This document shows positions 42,484 to 50,663 of a DNA stretch of 64,000 nt, in pieces. Below the pieces are notes generated by a model, which saw only the letters and a program-made list of their open reading frames with translations, did no database searches and was not told the DNA's origin. The DNA lies in NCBI GenBank assembly GCA_012719175.1, contig JAAYAX010000013.1, positions 62,001-126,000 of the forward strand. Direction: 5' to 3'. A program made the position numbers and the translations under genes. The DNA comes from Methanomassiliicoccus sp. GTDB taxonomy: Archaea; Thermoplasmatota; Thermoplasmata; Methanomassiliicoccales; Methanomassiliicoccaceae. Each line of letters begins with the position of its first letter. Position 1 is the first letter of the stretch.

Positions 42484-43166
42484 GTTAGGTCCTCATAAGT
42501 GATGGGGTCCCGGAGGGAGTTGTCCCGGAAGCCCTTCAGCCGCAGGAGGCAGGAGTCGCAATGCCCGCAGGCCTTCTCTCCACCGCTGTAGCAGGACCAG
42601 GTCAGGTGCAGCGGAGCCTTCAGCTCGGTGCCTAATCTGACGATCTCGGCCTTGCTCATCCTCAGTATGGGGGCCTCCACGCGAATGGGTCGTCCCTCGA
42701 CGCCGGTCTTGGTTCCCACCCTGAGCACCTCCTGATAGGCCTCGAAGAACTCCGGGCGACAGTCGGGATAGCCGGAGTAGTCGATGGCATTGGCACCGAT
42801 GAATATGGCCTCGCCACCCTCGGTCTCGCAAAGACCTGCGGCCAGGCTTAGGAGTATTATGTTCCTGGCCGGGACGTAGGTAACGGGTATCTCCTCGCCG
42901 ATACCCTCAGGAGCGTCATGGAGCGGCACCTCCACTCCTCTGGAGGTGAGCGCGCTCTTCCTCAGGAAGCTGAGATCGAGGTCCATCACGATGTGCTGCC
43001 TCAATCCATAATGTCTGACCACCGATCTCGCTGAATCCAGTTCACGGGAGTGCCGCTGTCCATAGCCCACGGTCAGGGGTATGGCATCATATCCTTGGGA
43101 CAGCGCGTAGGCCAGGACCGTGGTGGAATCCAATCCTCCAGACAGCAGGACGACCGCCTTGTTCAA
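42480..43166 (-). CDS. queC: 7-cyano-7-deazaguanine (preQ0) synthase
   Basis: 228 residues. The TTG at 43166 is preferred because AGGTGA lies just upstream and it overlaps the queD stop in the typical four-base way; an ATG 24 bases earlier is possible. It has the PP-loop VVLLSGGLDSTT and the C-terminal zinc site with CGHCDSC (plus the earlier CYSGGEKAC). It converts carboxydeazaguanine to preQ0 with ATP and ammonia. Confidence 0.93.
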   Translation of the reverse strand: MNKAVVLLSGGLDSTTVLAYALSQGYDAIPLTVGYGQRHSRELDSARSVVRHYGLRQHIVMDLDLSFLRKSALTSRGVEVPLHDAPEGIGEEIPVTYVPARNIILLSLAAGLCETEGGEAIFIGANAIDYSGYPDCRPEFFEAYQEVLRVGTKTGVEGRPIRVEAPILRMSKAEIVRLGTELKAPLHLTWSCYSGGEKACGHCDSCLLRLKGFRDNSLRDPITYEDLT

Positions 43167-43639
43167 TCGTTCACCTCGCGCTTCACCCATGCCGTCTGAC
43201 CCCTCTCCTCGTCCAAGCCGACCTCGATTATCTTCACGTTGGCCGGTGGGTCTAGTTCTCGGATAAGGCGGCCCAGAATCAGCTCGGCCAGCTCCTCGGC
43301 ACTGGTCTGGGATATATCAAGAATTATAACGTCCTCCTGAGGGAGCACATACCTCTTTCCGCCGACAAGGACCTCCACCTCTCGGCCCTTCTTGATAGTC
43401 ATCCCCCGTGAGCGGCCGGGGAGCAGGATACGGTGGTCCAGTTCCTCCACGATGCTCTTAAGGGAGCGCTTGAGATCGACAAAGTCCATCACCATGCCGT
43501 CCTCAGCCTTATCACCATACAGCACCAAGCGCAGCGTGTAGCTGTGGCCGTGAAGCCTACCGCACTTGGCATGACCAGGTATGAAATGAGAAGCAGAGAA
43601 CTTTATACCCGAGTACTCGCCATCTATCTCGATCCTCAT
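43163..43639 (-). CDS. queD: 6-carboxytetrahydropterin synthase
   Basis: 158 residues. QueD/PTPS fold: zinc histidines in FSASHF and LHGHSY, with the catalytic cysteine in CGRLHGHS, and the later ELDHRILL. It converts dihydroneopterin triphosphate to carboxytetrahydropterin. Slightly longer than many QueD proteins because of a loop (about residues 75-95). First gene of queD-C-E; box A TATAATAA (minus strand, about 43690) is 50 bases upstream. Confidence 0.92.
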   Translation of the reverse strand: MRIEIDGEYSGIKFSASHFIPGHAKCGRLHGHSYTLRLVLYGDKAEDGMVMDFVDLKRSLKSIVEELDHRILLPGRSRGMTIKKGREVEVLVGGKRYVLPQEDVIILDISQTSAEELAELILGRLIRELDPPANVKIIEVGLDEERGQTAWVKREVND

Positions 43640-43834
43640 GATTATCGGACATGTATCAGGTCCTTAAGGATTTACATTTGACGCTGGTCCCTTATTATAT
43701 GCCTGAACGGACATTCGACATCATCAGAAAACTTAGTGAGGACGGGGGAGTAAAACCAATACTTGGGGAAGTTGGAGAAGCCCCCCGCCCCCATTGTAAT
43801 TAAAAGCTCGAGGTTATTAATGGTATGCCCGGTT

Positions 43835-44599
43835 TCATCGCATGCCATCCTTTGACAGGGCGGCAGCGAGAACGATGGAGTCAACATAGCTCTCCTTGGC
43901 CCTCGATGTGTCGATGTACGTCCTCGGAATGTTGAGCACCGGGGCCCCCAAGGCCTTCCCCCCGCCCAGGAAGTGCAGCGTCCTGAAGATGAGGTTTCCG
44001 GAAATACCGTCGGGAGCTATGATGACATCGCATTCTCGGACCGCACTTTCGATGAGTATCTGCACGTCCCGGGCGTCGATGCCCACCTCACGCAGACGCT
44101 TCACGACGACAGCGGCATCTTCCAGGGTGCGGTCCACGGCGGCCATTCGTCCCATGTCCGAGGAGCGGCCCCCGGACATTATGCCGACCACGGGGGTTAC
44201 GCCGAGGCGGCGGAGGATCTCCGCCCCCCTCCAAGCCATCTCGAACTTCTCCTCGGCCGTCCAGCCCTCGTCGATCCCCACGGGCGCCAGCAGGAACATC
44301 GTCCCCTGAGGCGGTTCCAAAAAGGCTGCGCGCAGTACTCTCTTGACCCCGAACACCTGCCTCAATGCAGCCATGGCCTCGTTAGAGTCCATGTCCCCCC
44401 TGACGGCCGCGTCCAATTTACCATCCCGAAGGTCCTCCGCCAGCTGCTGCGCGTCATGATATATCACCACCTCACCCAGGCCTAGAGGCTCAGCCTGATC
44501 GCAGCTGAGCCTGACCTTGCGATCGTCCTCGGCGGTGCCGATGCCTATGCGCAGCCTCCCACCCCGGATCTGGGACAGAAGGAGGTCTGAGGTCATCAT
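43835..44599 (-). CDS. mtxX: Methanogenesis marker protein 4 (MtxX-like)
   Basis: About 254 residues starting at MMTSDLLLS; a box A (TATTAATC, minus strand, 44623-44630) lies 25-30 bases upstream, favouring this ATG over a TTG 18 bases earlier. The protein belongs to the MtxX family, annotated as methyltransferase-related and related in fold to phosphotransacetylases (GIGTAEDDRKVRLSCDQAE, GVMSGGRSSDMGR-like core, IIAPDGISGNLIFRTLHFLGG). It is one of the markers found almost only in methanogens. Function unproven. It is the strongest sign that this organism is a methanogen. Confidence 0.85.
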   Translation of the reverse strand: MMTSDLLLSQIRGGRLRIGIGTAEDDRKVRLSCDQAEPLGLGEVVIYHDAQQLAEDLRDGKLDAAVRGDMDSNEAMAALRQVFGVKRVLRAAFLEPPQGTMFLLAPVGIDEGWTAEEKFEMAWRGAEILRRLGVTPVVGIMSGGRSSDMGRMAAVDRTLEDAAVVVKRLREVGIDARDVQILIESAVRECDVIIAPDGISGNLIFRTLHFLGGGKALGAPVLNIPRTYIDTSRAKESYVDSIVLAAALSKDGMR

Positions 44600-44681
44600 C
44601 AGGGGGTCATGGCCCAAGGTTAGATTAATAGTTCATGCCCCCGCTACCAGGGGTCGGCTCATCATATGGAGGCATGAGGGA

Positions 44682-45879
44682 GTGAACATCACCAAGGGTG
44701 AGCGGGAAAGGATCCTCTGGCGTCGTCTTTCTGCCCAACATCTTGATCGCCGGTACCCCCGCTCTTCGTTAAAAGAGGTTGTGGGGGCCTGTGGGGTTCA
44801 GAACACGCCCCCCGGTTCTGCTAGCATTTCACTCATTGCCAGGATCGATGGGATATCCCCAGATGAAGTGCGGCATCAACTTGAGGACGATCGCATGCTT
44901 GTCCAGGCATGGAGCCTAAGGGCGGCGCCACACATCTTTCCCGTGGATGATTATCATACATTCACACAGGGCCTCTTGCCCTGGGAGGAGACTTTCCTAC
45001 GGCATTTCATAAAGGGTGCGGTCGATAGCCTGGATAAGGTGGAACTCAGCGTTACAGAGCTGACGGAGATCATGTTCCCGGCCGTCACGGAGGTTCTCGA
45101 CGGCATAGGTCTGAACAAGGCTCGGCTGGCGGGGGAGGTGGCGGACCTGATGTGCTCGAGAATTTCGTCCAACCTTCACAATCTGTGGAACGCACCTGGT
45201 CCCTTCGGTAGGTTCGGAGAGACTCTGGTAGGGTATGGTTTGTACATTGGGTCCCTGGCGGGGGCCGTGTGCCACGGACCTCGGAAAGGTACCTCCGCTC
45301 TGCTGGTCCGCCCTGACCAGTGGCTTGATCCGCTGGCACCATCGGACCCGCTGAAGGCGCGGATGGACCTGGTGCGAAAGTACCTACACTGTTACGGACC
45401 GTCCACTCCGGGAAGCATGGCGGCCTGGTCCGGGCTCCATCCCCAGCAGGTCTCGGAGATGTGGAAATGCATCTCTGAGGAAGTGATGCAGGTCAGCCTC
45501 GGGGGTAGAGGTATGTGGCTTTTGGCATCGGACAGGGAGGAGCTGGAGAGACCCCCCCGTTCCTGAGGATGCGCGACTCCTCCCTCCTCATGATCCCTAT
45601 ATGCAGTCCCGTGACCGGGAGCTCCTGCTGCCGGACACATCACTTCACCACCACGTGTGGAGAATGGCTGGTGGCCCGGGAACGGTCCTTTTCGAGGGAG
45701 AGGTGGTGGGGACCTGGAGATCGCAGAAGAGGGGTGGACGCATCTCGCTGTCGGTGATGCCTTTCCGTCACCTCAGCCCGTCAGCGATCGAGGGCATCAA
45801 TGAAGAGGCCGTTCGGATGGCAGGGCAGATGGAGCTGGACCTGGCCGCGGTGAAGGTGTCCCCACCTCTCCGTCCGTGA
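44682..45879 (+). pseudogene. Winged-helix DNA-binding protein (HTH_42/AlkZ-like), interrupted by a +1 shift
   Basis: The frame from GTG at 44682 (GGAGG nine bases upstream) runs about 288 codons and stops at 45566, but the family C-terminus continues in another frame: LLPPHDPYMQSRDRELLLPD to 45879. One extra base in the C7 run at 45552-45558 explains the break; with six C the protein would read through smoothly to about 399 residues. HTH_42 proteins include AlkZ/YcaQ glycosylases. Either a sequencing error in the homopolymer or a real frameshift. N-terminal region is a tandem winged helix. Confidence 0.75.
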
Positions 45880-46872
45880 TCACCCTTGGATGCTGTCCAG
45901 GGAGTAGTCGGACCACTTTTTAAGCCCCAGGACGATCTCCATCTCCACCGGCGTGAGGATCGGTTTGGGGTACCGCAGGTAGTCGTCCACGGCGATCCGG
46001 GGACAGGCGGTGGAAACGTACGCGTCGGCCTGGTATGGAAGCAGTCGGTCGGGGTGTATCTCCTCCAGGAGCACGATCTCCGCCGAGCGGTCGTTCTCCT
46101 CTGCAAGGTCCTTTAGCCTCCTTGCCAGTTCCAACCTCTCCTGCCCTACCTTGGTGGACACGAGGATGAGAAAGTGTCTCGCGCTCTCCGCTCTGACAAT
46201 GGCCGCGTGCCTCTGCCTGAGGATCCTCTCCTTGAGATCCTCCATGTCCCTCACCTCGTTCATAAGGGGGTCCAAGACCAGTACAGGTTTGTCTGATTCG
46301 ATGGCCACCATGAGGGGGTGGAAGTCACCGCTCCCGACGTACAGGAACTGGTCCACATCCTTCACTATGGGGTCGACGGAGCTTATGTTGCACCCCAGGA
46401 CCTGGCCCTCGAACTTGATGCGGGCATCTCCCCTCCCTATGCGCACCTCCTTCCCGTGCGATGCCAGCCAATCCATTATCTTTGGGAGCTGAGGCACGTG
46501 CTGTACGGTCGTAAGAAGGCCAACGCGATCACGGAGCACCGGCAACGCCCTTTCCAGGAGCGCGCTGACATCGACATCTATGAAGACCTCTACGAACAGG
46601 ATGTTCGCGGGGGAGGCCATGGATGGAATTTCCGCGTGCCCGAACTGCACCAGGGCGTCCGCGTATCGAGAGAAGGAGGGGGCATAGTCACATGCTCCAT
46701 AACAGGGATCGCCGAGGATGAGGATGTCCGCGCCTGTCCTCTCCCGGAGATCGCAGGCGATGTTCTGGGCATGGACCTTCAGGCCTTCAGGGAGCTGGAC
46801 AGCCACCGTTCGTGCGTCCCTGCTCACAATCCATTCGGCGACCTCGGCCAATCTGAAGTCGTACAATGACAA
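45880..46872 (-). CDS. dph2: Diphthamide biosynthesis radical SAM-type enzyme Dph2
   Basis: 330 residues; the start appears to be TTG (GAGAGG nearby). Three cysteines of the noncanonical [4Fe-4S] cluster are visible: GDPCYGACD near residue 58, VLGCN near 160 and STACPR near 290. Dph2 cleaves SAM to give a 3-amino-3-carboxypropyl radical and attaches that group to a histidine of elongation factor 2, the first diphthamide step in archaea. It is convergent, one base apart, with the interrupted winged-helix gene. Confidence 0.92.
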   Translation of the reverse strand: MSLYDFRLAEVAEWIVSRDARTVAVQLPEGLKVHAQNIACDLRERTGADILILGDPCYGACDYAPSFSRYADALVQFGHAEIPSMASPANILFVEVFIDVDVSALLERALPVLRDRVGLLTTVQHVPQLPKIMDWLASHGKEVRIGRGDARIKFEGQVLGCNISSVDPIVKDVDQFLYVGSGDFHPLMVAIESDKPVLVLDPLMNEVRDMEDLKERILRQRHAAIVRAESARHFLILVSTKVGQERLELARRLKDLAEENDRSAEIVLLEEIHPDRLLPYQADAYVSTACPRIAVDDYLRYPKPILTPVEMEIVLGLKKWSDYSLDSIQG

Positions 46873-46918
46873 ACCTCTCGCAGAGAATAAGAAATAAAGT
46901 GGTTTTTAAAGAAATTGT

Positions 46919-47437
46919 TTAGGTCAGAAGCTCGGCGCCCTTCTCTATCTCCATGTAGCATGGGGACGGGAGCTTCATAGAGGCCTTCCACATCGCCTCC
47001 TTGGCGGCGTTGAACGCCTGGGGGGTGACCCGGATGGTCATGATGGTGTCCCCGCTCTGGACCCTGGCAGCGGTTCCCACGGCCTTACCGAAAGCCCCGC
47101 GCATACCGCCGGACACACGGTCCGCACCGGCGCCGGTAGCCATCTTGTGCTCCCTCAGAACGATATGGGGGAAGATACGGATCTTCAGGTGGAAGGAAGC
47201 ACTGGTCGTCCCCTTGGACAGGGCCCTGTTGGCCGCGATACGAGCGGCCTCAAGGGCAGTGTGCCGTACCTGGCAGGGCTCCTTTATCCTGAGGTTCAGG
47301 ACCACCGGGAACTCTCCGTTGATGGTACCTAGGTCGAAAGTGTTGATACGAGGAGCGGGCACACCACCCATATATTCCCTGCGGGTGTAGGCCTGGCCCC
47401 TTATCTGGCGGTACATTCTTCCGGGCTTGCGCGACAT
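46919..47437 (-). CDS. rpl10e: Ribosomal protein L10e (uL16)
   Basis: 172 residues with the family start RKPGRMYRQIRGQAYTRREYMGG and core RIFPHIVLREHKMATGAGADRV. It is the archaeal/eukaryotic L10e type, a large-subunit protein near the peptidyl-transferase centre. Length is normal. A box A (TTAAATAC, minus strand, about 47490) is upstream. It is adjacent to dph2, which modifies elongation factor 2, so both concern translation. Confidence 0.96.
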   Translation of the reverse strand: MSRKPGRMYRQIRGQAYTRREYMGGVPAPRINTFDLGTINGEFPVVLNLRIKEPCQVRHTALEAARIAANRALSKGTTSASFHLKIRIFPHIVLREHKMATGAGADRVSGGMRGAFGKAVGTAARVQSGDTIMTIRVTPQAFNAAKEAMWKASMKLPSPCYMEIEKGAELLT

Positions 47438-47568
47438 AAAGATTCACCTGTGAAATTCAACTTGGAGGGTGGGTTACATTATTGTTTTTGTATTTAAGGG
47501 TGATGGCCCAGAAGGGTAGCGGGACGGGCCGTATAAAAATCGTCTGGACACGGGCGTTAAAGTAAGGT

Positions 47569-47895
47569 CTAGCTCCTGACCAGGCTAAGGTCCTCGACCT
47601 TGCCGTCGATAAGCTCCAACTTTACCCTTACCTCGCCTCTCTCCATAAATATGGATGCCTTGCGAAGCATCGATTGATAGACGGCTATCCTCTTTCCGGA
47701 GGTTGACATCTTCATCTCCACGCATTTCAGCAATCCCAGGCCTTCAAGCATGCGGATCCTGTTGTAGCAGGCGGAGATGGGGATCCCCAGGTTCTCGCTC
47801 ATCTCGGACGCGGTCCTCGCCTTATCGATAGACCAAACAAGTATGCGAGCCGCGTATTCATCGTTCATAACGCCAGAGGCGGTTAATGCATCCAT
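47569..47895 (-). CDS. Winged-helix transcriptional regulator
   Basis: 108 residues of ArsR/MarR-like winged helix: ARILVWSIDKARTASEMSENLGIPISACYNRIRMLEGLGLLKC, then a beta wing (KRIAVYQSML) and a tail. A cysteine and several basic residues sit in the recognition helix region (SACYNRIRM). It is divergently transcribed from a carboxymuconolactone decarboxylase-like gene, with a perfect palindrome between them, so it probably controls that gene and itself. Ligand unknown; redox or a metabolite are possibilities. Confidence 0.8.
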   Translation of the reverse strand: MDALTASGVMNDEYAARILVWSIDKARTASEMSENLGIPISACYNRIRMLEGLGLLKCVEMKMSTSGKRIAVYQSMLRKASIFMERGEVRVKLELIDGKVEDLSLVRS

Positions 47896-47967
47896 GCCAT
47901 CCCCGGGAGTGGGAATTACTTACAACCGATATATAAGATTGCATTGGACTCCATCGAGATAATGAGA

Positions 47968-47986
47968 ATCAAGAATGATTCTTGAT
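47968..47986. promoter_or_regulatory. Perfect 19-base palindrome between regulator and CMD gene
   Basis: ATCAAGAAT-G-ATTCTTGAT has nine-base arms and one central base. It lies six bases before the box A TATAAAAA (47993-48000) of the rightward CMD gene and beyond the box A (about 47929-47938) of the leftward regulator, the right place for a repressor or activator of both. Confidence 0.6.
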
Positions 47987-48058
47987 GAAACATATAAAAA
48001 AGGAGATGGAACGTACAATTTTTTTAGACCTTGCCGCATAAGAACGGCCGGAGGGAGC

Positions 48059-48424
48059 ATGAAAGAGGAAGAGCTGCAGAAAGAGATAGAGGAACGGTTG
48101 AAGAGGATCGCCGATCACTACGAGCAGATGCCCTTGATCTGTGGTGCCCTGGCCCAGGAGCCTGACCTGTTCATGCCCTACACAGACCTTTCCCGACGCC
48201 TCCTGCTGGAGCCAGGAAGCCTCAGCAAGAGGGAGGCGGAGCTGGCCGCTGTGGCCGCAGGTGCCGCTCTGTCCAGCGAACATTGTCTGGACCTCCATAT
48301 CTCTCAGGCGATGAGGTCCGGAGCGTCCAAGGCGGACGTCATGGAGGCCATCATGATAGGCTCCTTCATGGCCATGACCTGCGGTCTGTCCGTAGGTCTG
48401 AGAAAGCTTCAAGAGAAGGTTTGA
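48059..48424 (+). CDS. Carboxymuconolactone decarboxylase-family protein
   Basis: About 121 residues from an ATG with GGAGGG just upstream. The all-helical CMD/AhpD fold is present, with the active-site helix ALSSEHCLDLHISQAMRSG. In AhpD-type proteins a Cys-x2-Cys pair gives peroxidase activity; here the first position is serine and only one cysteine remains, with the histidine three residues after it. So classic thiol peroxidase chemistry is unlikely. Divergent from a winged-helix regulator with an operator between; substrate unknown. Confidence 0.75.
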   Translation: MKEEELQKEIEERLKRIADHYEQMPLICGALAQEPDLFMPYTDLSRRLLLEPGSLSKREAELAAVAAGAALSSEHCLDLHISQAMRSGASKADVMEAIMIGSFMAMTCGLSVGLRKLQEKV

Positions 48425-48620
48425 TCGGTCGTCGCTCGAACCATCGTATTTTGGGCCCGTTGCCGTTAATTATGTTGCGTTAGAGACAGGTGTCCAACTA
48501 TGATCTCTGGTCAAGTGCTGAGCCGGCAACATCATGCCACTTATCGAGGAGACCTCCCAGAGAGTTAAGCAAACATATTTCATCCCCCTCCTTCTCTCGA
48601 TGCAGGGATAAGGGCGGCAA

Positions 48621-49199
48621 ATGGCCAAGAAACGTCTGAGCAACAGGGAGATTAAGGGGATCGCTCGTCGAAGGATGAGACGGCTTATGGACATGGCATC
48701 GGTGGAGGCGAGGAGCGGCGATCAAGCTCGCAGCCGCCGGTACGTTTCCCTGGCCCAGGCGATCGCCATGAGGACCAACACTCCCATGCTCAAAGAGCGG
48801 CCTTATTGTCCCGAGTGCATGTTGGCTTTGCTCCCAGGGCTAAATTGCCAGGTCCGGCTACGGTCGAACCGCGTCAGCGTGCACTGCCTAGCATGCGGAC
48901 ATGTGAGGCGTGTGCCCTATCTCAAGGAAAAGAGAGGTGTCGAAAATGCCAGTCAAGCTAAGCAAGAAGGAACTGATCAAGAAGGGGTCGGAGCTCGATC
49001 CCACCATCCATGTGGGAAAGGAGGGTGTGAGCGAGGGCATCATAGAGGAGGTGAAGGCCCAGATAAAGAGGAGCAAGCTGGTCAAGGTCAGGGTGCTTCC
49101 CGCGGCCGACCAGGACAAGAACGAGGTGGCACAGGAACTGGCCCGAAGGACAGGCGCCAAGGTCGTGGAGACCCGTGGTTTCACGGTCCTGCTCTGTGA
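48621..49199 (+). CDS. rnp4: RNase P protein subunit Rpp21 (Rpr2 family)
   Basis: The N-terminal 105 residues match archaeal RNase P subunit 4: basic helices (SNREIKGIARRRMRRLMDMA), then the zinc ribbon with YCPECM and HCLACGH. The normal protein ends about there, but this frame continues without a stop for another 87 codons, covering most of the next gene in a different frame; those residues (G, R, H and E rich) look like an out-of-frame translation. Either the protein has an unusual tail or a stop has been lost. It helps process pre-tRNA 5' ends. Confidence 0.75.
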   Translation: MAKKRLSNREIKGIARRRMRRLMDMASVEARSGDQARSRRYVSLAQAIAMRTNTPMLKERPYCPECMLALLPGLNCQVRLRSNRVSVHCLACGHVRRVPYLKEKRGVENASQAKQEGTDQEGVGARSHHPCGKGGCERGHHRGGEGPDKEEQAGQGQGASRGRPGQERGGTGTGPKDRRQGRGDPWFHGPAL

Positions 49200-49230
49200 A
49201 GCAAGCCTTTTTGATGAGAAATCACGTTAG
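48946..49230 (+). CDS. YhbY-type (CRM domain) RNA-binding protein
   Basis: 94 residues from ATG at 48946, with GAGGTG eight bases upstream, giving the usual start PVKLSKKELIKKGSEL. CRM fold: DPTIHVGKEGVSEGIIEEV and ARRTGAKVVETRGFTVLL. Such proteins bind 23S rRNA precursors during ribosome assembly. It overlaps the open frame of Rpp21 by 254 bases. serS starts 21 bases downstream. Confidence 0.9.
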   Translation: MPVKLSKKELIKKGSELDPTIHVGKEGVSEGIIEEVKAQIKRSKLVKVRVLPAADQDKNEVAQELARRTGAKVVETRGFTVLLCEASLFDEKSR

Positions 49231-49251
49231 GGCGAAGAGGAGACACTGGCC

Positions 49252-50517
49252 ATGCTCGATATCGATCTCATTCGGAAGGACCCAGAGTTCGTACGCACAT
49301 CCCTGAGGAACAGAAACTACTCCGAGGAGGTGCTTGATGAGTTCCTCAGGATCGACGGGGAGTGGCGCAAGCTCGTCGATGAGGGCAACCGCCTAAAGTA
49401 CGAGAGGAACAGGGCCTCTGAGGCGATCCCTGGTCTAAAAGGGGATGAGAAGCAGGGCATGATCGCAGAGATGCGCAGGGTCTCAGAGAGGATCAAGCAG
49501 ATAGACGCCACGGTGATGGAGCTGGATGCCTCGAGGGCGGATGTGGTTCTCAACCTTCCCAACATTCCGGATGCCAGTGTGCCTGTAGGCTCGTCCTCGG
49601 ATGACAATCAGACCATCAGGACATGGGGCGTGAAGGGACGACGTTTCGATTTCGTACCTAAGAAGCACTTCGAGCTGGCCGAGGACCTGGACATCATTGA
49701 CTTCGTCCGCGGGACCAAGATCACGGGGAGCGGTTTCTTTGTGCTCAAAGGCGATGGCGCGCGACTGGACAGGGCTCTCACCCAGTACATGCTGGACCTA
49801 CACCACGGGCAGGGCTACACGGAGATCTTTCCGCCCGCCATAGTGAACAAGGCCGCGGTCATTGGAACTGGCCAATACCCCAAGATGAAGGACGACATGT
49901 ACTGGTGCGAGAGGGACGACCTATGGCTGAACCCCACTGCTGAGGTTCCCGTGACCAACCTGCACCAGGACGAGATCTTCGAGAAGGAGCAGTTGCCAAT
50001 ATCCTACACCGCATATCTGCCCTCGTTCCGCCGGGAGGCGGGAAGGAACGCTGATACCCGTGGCATCATACGTGTGCACCAGTTCAACAAGGTGGAGCTG
50101 GTCAAGTTCCTCCTTCCTGAGAACTCGTTCGCTCAGCTGGAGGTTCTTAGGGACGATGCCGAGGCCGTGCTGCAGGGATTGGAGCTACCATACAGAGTGC
50201 AGCTGCTGTGCACCGGGGATATGGGATTCGCCAGCGCTAAGACCTATGACCTGGAGGCCTACGCTCCCGGTCAGGAACAGTGGCTGGAAGTGTCATCGTG
50301 CTCCTGCTTCACCGACTTCCAGGCACGACGGGCGCGCATCAAGTATCGGCCGGAACCGCACCTCAAGAGCGAGTTCGTGCACACCCTTAACGGATCTGGC
50401 CTGGCCCTTCCGCGCACTATGGTCGCGGTCATGGAGAACTATCAGAACGCTGACGGCAGCATAACCATCCCCCAAGTCCTGCGTCCCTACATGCAGGGCC
50501 AGGAGATCATTGGGTAG
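49252..50517 (+). CDS. serS: Seryl-tRNA synthetase, common (bacterial/eukaryotic) type
   Basis: 421 residues: an N-terminal coiled-coil arm (about 1-110, rich in K, E and R) that grips tRNA-Ser, then the class II core with LNPTAEVPVTN, motif 2 around FRREAGRNADTRG and motif 3 around GSGLALPRTMVAVMENYQ. This is the common SerRS, not the rare methanogen type (SerS2) used by Methanosarcinales/Methanococcales, which is compatible with a Thermoplasmata methanogen. Ribosome site GAGGAG precedes the ATG. Confidence 0.95.
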   Translation: MLDIDLIRKDPEFVRTSLRNRNYSEEVLDEFLRIDGEWRKLVDEGNRLKYERNRASEAIPGLKGDEKQGMIAEMRRVSERIKQIDATVMELDASRADVVLNLPNIPDASVPVGSSSDDNQTIRTWGVKGRRFDFVPKKHFELAEDLDIIDFVRGTKITGSGFFVLKGDGARLDRALTQYMLDLHHGQGYTEIFPPAIVNKAAVIGTGQYPKMKDDMYWCERDDLWLNPTAEVPVTNLHQDEIFEKEQLPISYTAYLPSFRREAGRNADTRGIIRVHQFNKVELVKFLLPENSFAQLEVLRDDAEAVLQGLELPYRVQLLCTGDMGFASAKTYDLEAYAPGQEQWLEVSSCSCFTDFQARRARIKYRPEPHLKSEFVHTLNGSGLALPRTMVAVMENYQNADGSITIPQVLRPYMQGQEIIG

Positions 50518-50663
50518 AAGGGCGAGGTGGCTGGCCCTACCGATCCAACGATCGGCCCGTACTTAACGACAACAGGTTGGCTGAGCAACATGGATTACGG
50601 GTCCAGCAACCAGTATCCCAGACATTATAACGAAGTTTTTCCATCCGGGAACAGGTTGTGACC

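Noticed and set aside
43651-43803. 50-residue plus-strand ORF between queD and mtxX
   Set aside because: It contains the queD box A, lacks a ribosome site and shows no motif.
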